NCBI GenBank assembly: GCA_021789355.1
Contig: JAJYJR010000118.1
Coordinates: 1-11,774 of the forward strand
DNA from: Chloroflexota bacterium
GTDB lineage: Bacteria; Chloroflexota; Limnocylindria; Limnocylindrales; CSP1-4
Reading direction: 5' to 3'
Length of the DNA stretch: 11,774 bases
The notes beneath the pieces were generated by a model. The model saw only the letters and a program-made list of their open reading frames with translations. It was not told the DNA's origin and searched no databases. Positions 1 to 7,594 of the stretch are shown here, one piece after another. Each line of letters begins with the position of its first letter. The stretch's first letter is position 1. The translations under genes were made by a program, and so were the position numbers.

Positions 1-3000
1 CCACCCTCGCGCTCGCCCTTCGAGGCCCGCGCATGCTTGCCGTGCTCCATTCATGCTCCGTGGGCGCGGGCACCTCAGGGTGAGCGGATCGGGGACCAAG
101 ACACCTGAGGTGTCTGGATACCCAGTGGCTGTAGAGAGGATTCTGGGTCAACCTCCCGAACAGGAGGCCAGAAGTCGGGGTCAGGTTGAAGTCACTCGCC
201 CAATCGATCCAGTTCGGATTTCCCAGGGTGTCGCCAGTCGTCTTTCCGTCGAACGATGCCGCCCAGGTCACGTTGTGCGCTAGCTCCGGCGTCGACTCGC
301 TTCCCGCCTCGTCGATGCCGACCACGCGAACCTGCGCGTGATCGGCGCGCGTGAGCGTCACGGTCCCGAACGCGCCCGTTGACGAATCCACGGACCCGCG
401 TCCGAGCTCGTTCCCGTAAGTGTCATAGACGATGACCGTGCCGCTCCCTGTCGCGGCGCCGGAGCTCCCGGCGACGGTGTACGTCGGAACTCCCGCTGTC
501 GCGTTGCTTCCCCAGGGGATGCGGGAATAGGTGATCGGCCCTCCGCGGCTTGTATCCGGTGGGGTCGGAGCAACCGTGTCGATGGCAAAGGTCGGCAAGC
601 TCGGTGTGAGCGTGGCGCTGTTTCCGACCAGGTCCGTCGCGGTGATGCTCAGACCGTACGATCCGTCCGGCGAGCCTGGTGTCCCCATCGTCGCTTGGTA
701 CTCGAATGTCGTCCCGGCGCCGCTCGACCTGCTGAAAGTCAGCCCGGTCGGCGACGAAAGCACGGTCGGGTCGCTGCCGAGCGCCTCGTCGAAGATCAGC
801 GAGGCGCGGACGACCGTTCCCACCGTCGCCGCGGTCACCGACGAGAGCACATTCGAAGCCCCCGGCACGTAGGAGAGCACTGGAGTCTCCGCCAGCGCTG
901 GAGGTTTGAAATCAAGGGTGACGCTGGTGCTCGCCGAGGCCCGGTTACCGGCCGCATCGACCGCCTGGACGAGAACCGGCAGGCTCGCCTCGGGGAGCGT
1001 CGAGATGGCCGTTCCGACTGCGGTTGTCTCGGCGCCGGTGATCGCGTAGCTGCAGGTATAGTTCGGGGACGTCGACTGATACGATCCGCAGCTCAGCGCG
1101 TAATCTCCCATCGTCACCGAGAGCGCTCCGGTTGTATCCACCGATTTCGCTATGTCAAGAGTGACCACCAAGTCATCGTATCCGCTCACCCCGCTGAAGA
1201 GCGCGCTCTTCGTCAGGGTGGTGGTCCCATCGTAGCTCCAGGTGGTCAGGTTGGAGATCGTGGGCATCTGCGTGTCCACCAGGAACGAAGGACCAGCGAC
1301 CGTCGCCTGATTGCCGACAAGATCGGTGACAACGACGGTGCTGGTGCAATTCCCAGAGCCGTCGCTCGCCTGGATGTTCCGCTGGTACTGGTAATCCGTG
1401 CCCGAAACGAGGCCGAAAGAAAGGTCCTTCGTCCCACCACCTGCCAACGAGCACGTTACTGTGAGAGTCGGGTCGCTTCCGAGTGCCTCATTGGCCGTCA
1501 AGGAAAGAGTCTCGGTTTCGTTGACGCCCACGTCACCAGGTGACGCCGACTGGAAACTGAGCCACGGCTTCGTGAAATCCAGCGTCACGTTGGTGGTGGC
1601 CGACTGGGTGTTCCCCGCCTCGTCGATGGCTTGGACCGTCACCGGCAGGGTCGCCTCGGGGTGCATCGAGACGAGCGTCCCGTCCGCGGTCGTCTCGCTG
1701 CCGGTCACGGTGTAGCTGCACGTGTAGCTCGGCGATGTCGGCTGATACGTTCCACAGCTCAGCGCGTAGCTCCCCATCGTCACCGAGAGCGAGGCCGGCG
1801 GAACATCGAGAGGCTTCGGAACATCGAAGGTGACGATCAAATCGTTGTTACCCGGCACTGCGCTGAACCGGTCGGCGTTGGTCTTGAGGTTCGTGATCGT
1901 CGGAACCTCGGTGTCCAAGGCGAACGAAGGACCGGCGACCGTCGCCTGATTGCCGGCCAGATCCGTCATGGAAATCGCGCTCGTGCATTTCCCAGAGCCA
2001 TCGCTCACCTGGGTGGTCCGTCGATAGCTATAGGTCGTGCCCGAGACAAGGGAGAACGAGAGCGGCCCCGAGTCACAAGTCACTGCGACGGTCGGCGCGC
2101 TCGCGAGCGTTTCGCTCGGCGTCAACGCCAGGGTCTCGGTGACGTTGAGACCGGCATCCGCTGGAGACGCCGACGATGACGCGAGGAAAGGAGGAGTGAA
2201 GTCGACCGTCATCGTGCCGAGCGATGCTGCGTTGACGTTGCCGGCGGCGTCGACCAGCTCGGCCACCAGGCTTTGCGGTCCTTCCGGTTCGGTCCCGCTG
2301 AGCGTGAGCGTCGCCGTGTACTCCCTCGGACCGCTCTCGCTCACCTGCATCGGGAGCGTGCCGAGCGTGACTTGCGGCGGGTGCGCGAGATCCTTTGACA
2401 CCTTGAACGACACGGTGACCGTGGTCGCTTTTTTGGCGAATAGGCTCACGGGCGTCAGCGCCAACACGGAGGCTTGTGGAGCCTCGGTGTCGATGGTGAG
2501 CTTTCCCACCTCGAGCGCACCTGACTTGTTGCGGGCGAGGTCGATGAGCTGGGCGCTGATAGCGTAGCTCCCTTGCGCGTCGTTGGCGGAAACGAGATGG
2601 TTCCATACGAATGTCGTGTCGCCGAGCTGGGTAGGTCCGGTCAGGGTCAACGACGGCGCCACCGTGAGCTGCGGCGGCTCCGAGAGCGGTTCGTCCGACG
2701 TCAGCACCACCGCGACGTCGGCGCCGAGCCGCGCATCGGCCGGAGTGACCGAGCTCGTGGCGATCACCGGTTTGGTGAAATCCAGGGTGACATTCCCCAG
2801 CGCGAGCCCGGAGATCTCATGCCCGTCTTCATCGACCATGTCCAGCGTGAGCGCTGCCGTGCCTTCGCTATCGCTCAGTCTCGCCGTATGGGTCAGGCGG
2901 AAATGCGTCGCCTTCGAGGCGGAAGCATCGACGGTGAAGTCGAGCACGCGTCCGTTCAGCTCCCCCTGGACGACGGGCGGCTTCGCCAACGGCTCGGTGG

Positions 3001-3388
3001 TGTCGAACGTGACGCTGAACGTCGTCCCCACCTTGCCGATCGCCGGCGCGATGACAGGCGTTCCCGCAAGCTTCACGGCAGCGGTGGCGAGGAGGACCGA
3101 ACGGATGCAGTAGCCAGTCGTCGCGCAACTGAACCCCACCGGGCACTGGGTGGCTGAGCTACAGGTCAACTTCGCCTGCGCCGGGACCGCCAGGTTCGGC
3201 GTGCAGGCGATGGACCCAACCAGGAGGCCGACCACGACGCCGCAGGATGGGCGGAGCTGGGCGTGACCCGTCGCTTTGCCCCGTACCCTCGACCCGGGGG
3301 CACCGGTGGCGCCGGGGCCATTCGCACCCCCACGGGCATGGCTCCCTCTGCAATGCGCACGCCGAGAGTCTGCCGCGGAAGCTCTCAT
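1..3388 (-). CDS. Large multi-domain Ig-like surface lipoprotein (3' end beyond window)
   Basis: One open frame on the minus strand runs to base 1 without a stop, so the C-terminus is missing. It encodes about eight consecutive bacterial Ig-like domains of 100-115 residues, each closing with a motif such as DxAGN followed by LDFTKP, VDFTPP or LDTEVP linkers, then a beta-rich segment (YTVAGSSGAATGSG). Such proteins are exported adhesion or scaffold proteins; the ligand is unknown. A lipobox-like LVGSIAC puts the lipidated Cys at 3205-3203, followed by a small Cys-rich motif (CSSATQCPVGFSC). The start is uncertain: ATG at 3388 follows an in-frame TAG directly but would put 61 residues before the Cys, whereas GTG at 3235 gives a very short, uncharged signal. 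No good ribosome site is seen for either. Domains 4-5 and 6-7 are a recent duplication. The last ~40 codons (below ~125) look less protein-like, so a frameshift there is possible. Confidence 0.85.
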   Translation of the reverse strand, partial: MRASAADSRRAHCRGSHARGGANGPGATGAPGSRVRGKATGHAQLRPSCGVVVGLLVGSIACTPNLAVPAQAKLTCSSATQCPVGFSCATTGYCIRSVLLATAAVKLAGTPVIAPAIGKVGTTFSVTFDTTEPLAKPPVVQGELNGRVLDFTVDASASKATHFRLTHTARLSDSEGTAALTLDMVDEDGHEISGLALGNVTLDFTKPVIATSSVTPADARLGADVAVVLTSDEPLSEPPQLTVAPSLTLTGPTQLGDTTFVWNHLVSANDAQGSYAISAQLIDLARNKSGALEVGKLTIDTEAPQASVLALTPVSLFAKKATTVTVSFKVSKDLAHPPQVTLGTLPMQVSESGPREYTATLTLSGTEPEGPQSLVAELVDAAGNVNAASLGTMTVDFTPPFLASSSASPADAGLNVTETLALTPSETLASAPTVAVTCDSGPLSFSLVSGTTYSYRRTTQVSDGSGKCTSAISMTDLAGNQATVAGPSFALDTEVPTITNLKTNADRFSAVPGNNDLIVTFDVPKPLDVPPASLSVTMGSYALSCGTYQPTSPSYTCSYTVTGSETTADGTLVSMHPEATLPVTVQAIDEAGNTQSATTNVTLDFTKPWLSFQSASPGDVGVNETETLSLTANEALGSDPTLTVTCSLAGGGTKDLSFGLVSGTDYQYQRNIQASDGSGNCTSTVVVTDLVGNQATVAGPSFLVDTQMPTISNLTTWSYDGTTTLTKSALFSGVSGYDDLVVTLDIAKSVDTTGALSVTMGDYALSCGSYQSTSPNYTCSYAITGAETTAVGTAISTLPEASLPVLVQAVDAAGNRASASTSVTLDFKPPALAETPVLSYVPGASNVLSSVTAATVGTVVRASLIFDEALGSDPTVLSSPTGLTFSRSSGAGTTFEYQATMGTPGSPDGSYGLSITATDLVGNSATLTPSLPTFAIDTVAPTPPDTSRGGPITYSRIPWGSNATAGVPTYTVAGSSGAATGSGTVIVYDTYGNELGRGSVDSSTGAFGTVTLTRADHAQVRVVGIDEAGSESTPELAHNVTWAASFDGKTTGDTLGNPNWIDWASDFNLTPTSGLLFGRLTQNPLYSHWVSRHLRCLGPRSAHPEVPAPTEHEWSTASMRGPRRASARV
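905..2200 (-). repeat. In-gene tandem duplication of a two-Ig-domain module
   Basis: Two head-to-tail copies of a module of about 213-222 codons lie at roughly 1570-2200 and 905-1570. Matching landmarks include the shared protein strings NQATVAGPSF and SVTMG-YALSCG-YQ-TSP-YTCSY, with paired cysteines conserved in both. The DNA blocks at 1049 and 1715 match at an offset of 666 bp, and those at 1287 and 1926 at 639 bp. The difference is explained by an insertion of about nine codons (around TTWSYDGTTT) in the downstream copy. Nucleotide identity is still high by eye, so the duplication is fairly recent. Confidence 0.8.
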
Positions 3389-3769
3389 CTACGAGTCGCC
3401 TGCTTTCATGTTCACCTTCGGAGCGGGGCACATCGCGGCCACCTACCCACCCCGGCAGGAGAGGTAGACCGCCGATTTTCCGCTGCGGGTGTCGGTCCAG
3501 ACCGCGCACGTACTTGTAAGCCCATGCGGCCCTCGGGTGCGAACCCGTGCCTCGGTGGCGTCGTGGTCGAGCTTGCTGGCGTGGGTGGTCGGCATCGTCC
3601 ACGGGCGAAGGAGGGTAGATGTTCTGTCCGAAAGCGTCAAGTCGAGCGCGTGGGCTGGCGTCGAGACGAGCTTTCCACAGTGGGCGGCTGAAAGCGCCCG
3701 TTTGAGATCACCGGAAGGAGCGGAGCAACGCCGCCGTCCGCAGCGGGCCACGGGCGTACGGGTCGCGTC
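3389..3769. other. Spacer with no recognisable gene
   Basis: This stretch separates the Ig-like lipoprotein gene from the IS91 transposase remnant. Frames on both strands are open in places but give Arg/Pro/Gly-rich translations without family resemblance. Part of it may be the degenerate end of the IS91-type element, because the minus-strand frame of the transposase remnant simply continues through it. No tRNA, terminator or promoter could be supported; a GGGTGCGAACCC motif near 3535 resembles a T-arm but no cloverleaf can be built around it. Confidence 0.5.
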
Positions 3770-3963
3770 GCCGGCGTAGGCGAGCTGGCGGGCGCTCTCA
3801 TCGGGGTCGTGCAGCACCGCGATCGGGGGCAGGCGTCCTTTACAGCGCGAACACTCAAGTGCGTCGCCGCCCCAGGTTCGGCGGAACAGCTCGGCCCAGA
3901 GGAGCCGCTCGGCGTGCGGCAGTGCAGCAGCGGCCTCGCTCAGCGCCGGCTCGGCCTGCGGCG

Positions 3964-3990
3964 TCCCTCGACTGCGCTCGGGATGAGCGG
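3964..3990. repeat. 27-bp dispersed repeat, copy 1
   Basis: The bases from TCCCTCGACTGCGC to GGATGAGCGG are identical to the copy 108 bp away at 4072-4098, in the same orientation. It lies inside the IS91-type transposase remnant and keeps the local reading frame (translated as HPERSRG). Repeats of this kind give SRAQSRD- or LIPSAVEG-like shadow peptides and are familiar as dispersed small repeats in draft genomes; that recognition is from memory. Confidence 0.75.
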
Positions 3991-4071
3991 AGGCGGGCTC
4001 GCTCGGTCTCGGCTCGTCGTGGCGGTGCTCGCAGGCCGAGCCTCGGCGCTTGGTCGGCGCGGGCACCACGA

Positions 4072-4098
4072 TCCCTCGACTGCGCTCGGGATGAGCGG
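4072..4098. repeat. 27-bp dispersed repeat, copy 2
   Basis: Identical over 27 bp to the copy at 3964-3990. With one more base on the left it has complementary ends, ATCCC and GGGAT, so it could form a short stem. It lies exactly between the LAPAA and VPAPTKRR portions of the IS91 transposase remnant, where the reading frame changes, consistent with insertion of the repeat into the transposase gene. Confidence 0.75.
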
Positions 4099-4493
4099 GA
4101 TTTCGCCGCCGGGGCGAGGATGCCGAAGTACTTGCGAGTCGGATGGCCCGGCCCGGGGATGAGGCTGGCCAGCCGCATCAAGAGCTCGATCGGCGTCAGC
4201 ACCAGCGTGGTGTTGCCGTGGCGATCCGGCTTCTTCAGGCGGTACGAGAGCAGCCCGTCCGGTCGTTCGGTGGGGCGCGCGCTCGAAATCGGTCCGCGCA
4301 GGAGGTAGCGGCACACGCGCTCCATCCGGTCGCGGTCGTTTCCCTCGATGGGAGAGGAGGCGTACACGTGGAGCCTCGAAGGCGTCGTTGCCACGAGGCC
4401 GCCGGATGGATGCTCCACCTCGTCTTCTTCCACCAGCGAGAGTGCCGCGCCGGAGCGCTCCCGCTGCCCTTGTCGCAGCGCCACCTGCGCGTC

Positions 4494-4863
4494 CGGCAGC
4501 GTCTTGGGAAGCTGGCCTGACGCCGCGTTGAGCGCCGCCTGCACGTCTTGCGCGGCGGCGTCGATGTTGCGCGACAGATGGAACTGCACCGTGATCGAGC
4601 AGTGGCCGAGGATAGTGGTGGAGGTCATCTCGGTCACGCCGGCAATCAACCAGGTTGCGCTCGAGCGGACTCGTCACCGTCGATGCCATCACCGCGGGCG
4701 CGGCGCCCGGCAGGTCCGCCGACACCCGGATGGTCGGGATGTCCATCTGGGGCAGCGCGGCGATGGGCAATTGCGAATAGGCGGCCACGCCGAGCAACAG
4801 CAACAAGAACATCAGCAGCGAGGTCGCGATCGGGCGTTGGATGAAAGGGGCCGATACGTTCAC
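4494..4863 (-). pseudogene. RND multidrug efflux pump (AcrB/MdtB-C type) N-terminal fragment, frameshifted and truncated
   Basis: From a GTG at 4863 the frame reads MNVSAPFIQRPIATSLLMF, then LPIAALPQMDIPTIRVSA, LPGAAPAVMASTVTSPLERN: the first transmembrane helix and start of the porter domain of RND (HAE1) inner-membrane pumps. The protein continues in another frame from about 4649: IAGVTEMTSTTILG, ITVQFHLSRNID, DVQAALNAASGQLPKTLP. Between them, near 4660, the frame changes by two missing bases or one extra. After LPKTLP, at about 4494, RND similarity stops and IS91 transposase sequence begins. Only about 120 of roughly 1,000 residues remain, so there is no functional pump. The GTG lies 3 bases after the stop of the lysozyme gene, as if once co-transcribed. 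The subtype cannot be decided. Confidence 0.85.
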
Positions 4864-4866
4864 GGG

Positions 4867-7146
4867 TCACACCACCTCGGGCGTGCGCCTCGCGCGCCTA
4901 TTTCGCTTGCGCCTCGCGAGCAGGAACGCGAGGCCAACGATCAAGAGGTTCGCGTCTGCCCCGCTGGGTCCGCAGCCGCAGCCGGCGCTCGGCGCGCGCG
5001 GGCTTGACGGGTGACCGGCATCCGCAGGAGTCGGCCCGCCGCCGTCGACGAATCCGGTGCCGCCCGTCTGACCCGCGTCGGGCGTGCCGCCGTCGACGAA
5101 TCCGGTGCCGCCCGTCTGACCCGCGTCGGGCGTGCCGCCGTCGGGGACCGTCGACAACGATGCGCAGGCATCGATGCCGGTTCCGACGATCCCCCAGCTC
5201 CCGAAACCGGCGCCGGAGCGCAAGCTGTGCGCCAGCTCGCCGCGGCCGTCGACGGCGAAGACCTCGGCGCGCCCGTCGCCCCGAATCCAGCCGAACGGAT
5301 CGGATGCGGACCGCAAGCCGAGCGACGCGTAGTGCGAAGGCCAGCTCGCGCTCGCGACCGAGTAGGCCAGGTCGACGATGTCGCCGGAAGGATCGCGCGC
5401 AACGATCTCGGCGCCGCCACCGGGGTTCACGAAGGCCGAGGGCTCGCCGATGATCGGTTCGCTGGCGAGCGTTGCGAATCCGCGGAAGCCGCTCTCCCCG
5501 GCTTGCGCCGTGTCGCGCCAGAGCGTGCTATCCGTGCCGCGTCCGAAGAGCTCGACGGTCCCATCGGGCCAGCGCACGGGCGCCAGGCGCGAGCCGATGC
5601 CGCTGCCGAAGCGCGCGAACGCCGACCAGTTCCCGCCGGCGGCCGCGCAACGGCTGCGCCAGACGCCACCGGAGCGGTCGACTTCGTAGAGCTCGGCGTG
5701 CCCGTCGGCCCAGACGAGACCAGTCGGACCCACGTCGAAACCGCTGCCGCCGAGCGTGGTCCAGCCCGACCACGCGTCGGCGCTCGTGTCCCAGTAGTCG
5801 TGCCAGGCGGCGCCGTCGCTGCCGAGCGCGAAGACCTCGGTGCGTCCGTCGGGCCAGACCAGAGTCGACAGGTGGCTGAGGGCGTTGCCGCCGAAGCTCT
5901 GATACGCGCGCCAGCCGCGGCTCGCGGTCCACCACAGATGCCCGGTGGTGCCGTCGGCGAGCGGGCTGAAGAGCTCCGGGTAGCTCCAGGGCGTTCCCCA
6001 GAACGCGGCGGCCGAGCCGCAGGCGGCGCCGACATCCAGCTCGGCCGGCGCGGACCAGGAGTCGCCGCTGCCGGTCGTGTCCGCATGCACCGCCATTCCG
6101 GTTTGGGTCCGAGCGAAGAGCGTCACGTGCCCGTCCGGCCAGTCGACCAGCGTCACCGCGTCGTTGCCGGTGACTTGCGGCAGCACGAAACCGGGTAGCG
6201 GCGTTCCCCCTGGGGTTCCCCCGTCGGAGGGCGTTCCGCCATCACCCGGCGTGCCGCCATCGCTGGTCGGCGTTCCCCCGTCGGTGATGGGCGTGCCTCC
6301 GTCGGTCGGCGTACCTCCATCCGTTGGCGTGCCGCCGTCCCCCGGAGGGCCGATGGTACCGCCGACGGCGAACGACTGAAGGTCCTGCACACTGCCGTTG
6401 AACTCGTCGAGATCGCAGCCGCCGCTGCAAGCCATCCCGGCGACGCTGCCCGAGGCCGTGTACTGCCAGAACTGCCACTCGTTGTTCCAGGGGGCAGGGA
6501 TGTCGGGACACGACGGGACGTAGTTGGCGTACCAGAGCGGGTTCGTCTTGAACTGGCTCGGACTCCCCAGCGCGTTGATCCAGAAGTCCGGATAGGTGTA
6601 GATGACCGTCGTCAGACCGGTCTTGGCGCGGATCTCGTCGATGAAGTCTTGCGCCACCGTGATCGCAGTCGAGGCCGTCGCACAGCCGGCGGTCGAGTTG
6701 TCCGGGCACAACGTCTCGAAGTCGAGAAATGGCGGCAGGTCGCCGGCTTGAAAGCCACCCCAGCGGGCGACAGTGGCCAGGTAGAAGTCGGCTTGGACCG
6801 CGCCGGAGGTCACGCCGTCGTCCGGATGGAGGTAGCAGTAGGCGCCGCGCACCACGCCGCTGGCCTTCATGCCAGGCCAGTTGTACTGGAAGCCGGGATC
6901 CGGGAAGTTCATCCCTTCGCTCGCCTTGGCGATGGCGAAATCCAGGCCGGCGGTCGACACCTGGGACCAGTCGATCGAACCCTGGTAGTGCGACACGTCC
7001 GCGCCCTTGACCACGGGTCCCGCGGCGCAGGTAGTGATGGCCTGGCCCACGCTCTGGGCGTTACCGACGTTGGGGTGCGCGGACGGGACGCCGCCACACG
7101 CCGCGACCAGGACGGACGACGAAAGGACGAGGAAACGCCGGCACAT
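4867..7146 (-). CDS. GH25 lysozyme with seven-bladed PLL-like propeller and MYXO-CTERM tail
   Basis: This 759-residue protein combines a peptidoglycan-cleaving domain with a sugar-binding-type propeller. Residues 1-17 are a signal ending VLVAAC (lipobox-like). Residues 47-262 are a GH25 muramidase with the expected acidic residues: D50 in GADVSHYQG, and D142 and E144 in FLDFE. Residues 266-317 are a DGGTP repeat linker. About 328-660 holds seven similar blades with motifs such as WPDGRTEVFALGSDG, as in PLL/DUF346 propellers. Then come two DGGTPDAGQTGGTGFV repeats and a C-terminus with GCGC at 722-725, a hydrophobic segment and RRKRNRRARR, as in MYXO-CTERM proteins sorted to the myxobacterial surface. 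The start at 7146 is set by GGGAGG five bases upstream; an earlier ATG at 7185 is less likely. A role in cell-wall remodelling or in attacking other bacteria is inferred from domains only. Confidence 0.9.
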   Translation of the reverse strand: MCRRFLVLSSSVLVAACGGVPSAHPNVGNAQSVGQAITTCAAGPVVKGADVSHYQGSIDWSQVSTAGLDFAIAKASEGMNFPDPGFQYNWPGMKASGVVRGAYCYLHPDDGVTSGAVQADFYLATVARWGGFQAGDLPPFLDFETLCPDNSTAGCATASTAITVAQDFIDEIRAKTGLTTVIYTYPDFWINALGSPSQFKTNPLWYANYVPSCPDIPAPWNNEWQFWQYTASGSVAGMACSGGCDLDEFNGSVQDLQSFAVGGTIGPPGDGGTPTDGGTPTDGGTPITDGGTPTSDGGTPGDGGTPSDGGTPGGTPLPGFVLPQVTGNDAVTLVDWPDGHVTLFARTQTGMAVHADTTGSGDSWSAPAELDVGAACGSAAAFWGTPWSYPELFSPLADGTTGHLWWTASRGWRAYQSFGGNALSHLSTLVWPDGRTEVFALGSDGAAWHDYWDTSADAWSGWTTLGGSGFDVGPTGLVWADGHAELYEVDRSGGVWRSRCAAAGGNWSAFARFGSGIGSRLAPVRWPDGTVELFGRGTDSTLWRDTAQAGESGFRGFATLASEPIIGEPSAFVNPGGGAEIVARDPSGDIVDLAYSVASASWPSHYASLGLRSASDPFGWIRGDGRAEVFAVDGRGELAHSLRSGAGFGSWGIVGTGIDACASLSTVPDGGTPDAGQTGGTGFVDGGTPDAGQTGGTGFVDGGGPTPADAGHPSSPRAPSAGCGCGPSGADANLLIVGLAFLLARRKRNRRARRTPEVV
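5041..5142 (-). repeat. Two exact 48-bp tandem repeats in the lysozyme tail
   Basis: A 48-bp unit occurs twice in a row with no mismatch seen (for example GTCGACGAATCC at 5044 and 5092). Each unit encodes 16 residues, DGGTPDAGQTGGTGFV, in the flexible tail between the propeller and the MYXO-CTERM signal. Because the unit is a multiple of three, gain or loss would change stalk length without breaking the frame. Confidence 0.9.
6202..6351 (-). repeat. DGGTP-coding linker repeat
   Basis: About eight imperfect 15-21 bp units encode GDGGTP, TDGGTP, ITDGGTP, TSDGGTP and SDGGTP between the lysozyme and propeller domains. This is a typical low-complexity spacer keeping two extracellular domains apart. 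The same DGGTP word recurs in the tail of this protein and once in the phosphoesterase gene at 7913-9795. Confidence 0.85.
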
Positions 7147-7151
7147 GGGAG

Positions 7152-7157
7152 CCTCCC
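7152..7157 (-). promoter_or_regulatory. Ribosome binding site deciding the start of the lysozyme gene
   Basis: The minus strand reads GGGAGG followed by five bases and then ATG at 7146. This places the start at the residue opening the signal peptide (MCRRFLVLSS) rather than at the ATG 13 codons upstream. Confidence 0.8.
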
Positions 7158-7594
7158 GACACTCGCGGGCACCAGTGCCTAGCACAAACGGGCATCGACT
7201 GGAAGCGCCCGGGACGACGCGCCATTTCTGTGTAACGTCACAGCTTCGGCCAACTGGTCGAAGGCAGAGCCCGGTGGACGTGCTCGCGGACCAAGGCCGA
7301 ACGCAGGGCGCAGGGTCATCGCCGCCGGTGAATGATGTTGCACCCGGACGGGCTTCGTGTCGCAGGAGCCCGGGTGGCAGGAGCGCTCGATTAGAATCTT
7401 ATCGCCTCGCGGCTATTCGGACTCGACGCGTCTGACTTTTGCCCATCGGACGTGTGGTGGATTCAACCTATTGACGTGCGCAGCGACTCTCCTCCTCCCC
7501 GCGCGCGTCGGGGGCGGTCGACGGATGATGCGAGCGATCCCCCTGCTCCCGCTCGGCGCTGACTCCAGCCGCCATCTCTGGGATCCGCATGTCC

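Larger units (their letters stand above)
3770..4493 (-). pseudogene. IS91-family (Y2) transposase remnant, C-terminal half, frameshifted
   Basis: Two minus-strand frames together give the C-terminal half of an IS91-type transposase (Y2_Tnp). The first, 4493-4104, reads NDRDRMERVCRYLLRGPIS, then LLSYRLKKPDRHG, TPIELLMRLASLIPGP and YFGILAPAA. The second, from 4069 down to about 3770, reads VPAPTKRR, then LLWAELFRRTWGGDALECSR, CKGRLPPIAVLHDPD. The order and wording match this family, including the cysteine pair CSRC. The family's N-terminal zinc-binding and HUH/Tyr catalytic parts are absent, so it cannot be active. A 27-bp dispersed repeat sits exactly where the frame changes (4072-4098) and a second copy lies at 3964-3990. 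Its upstream edge abuts RND pump sequence near 4494, which suggests insertion into that gene. Assignment to the family is by recognition, not by a database search. Confidence 0.8.

Noticed and set aside
695..2179. Plus-strand frames such as 695-1543 and 1631-2179 antisense to the Ig-like gene
   Set aside because: Arg/Gly-rich shadow translations with internal repeat only because the true gene on the other strand is repetitive.
3525..3560. tRNA T-arm-like GGGTGCGAACCC
   Set aside because: No acceptor, D or anticodon stems can be built on either strand around it.
5011..6198. 395-codon plus-strand frame antisense to the lysozyme gene
   Set aside because: Its composition mirrors the codon pattern of the minus-strand gene, whose domains, ribosome site and sorting signal are clear.
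6202..6351. CRISPR-like short repeats
   Set aside because: The periodic DNA is simply DGGTP-coding linker inside an open frame, with no spacers of constant length.
7228..7243. CRP/FNR-type operator CTGTGTAACGTCACAG
   Set aside because: The half-sites TGTG and CACA are six bases apart instead of eight and only six of eight pairs match; one such match in an intergenic region could be chance.
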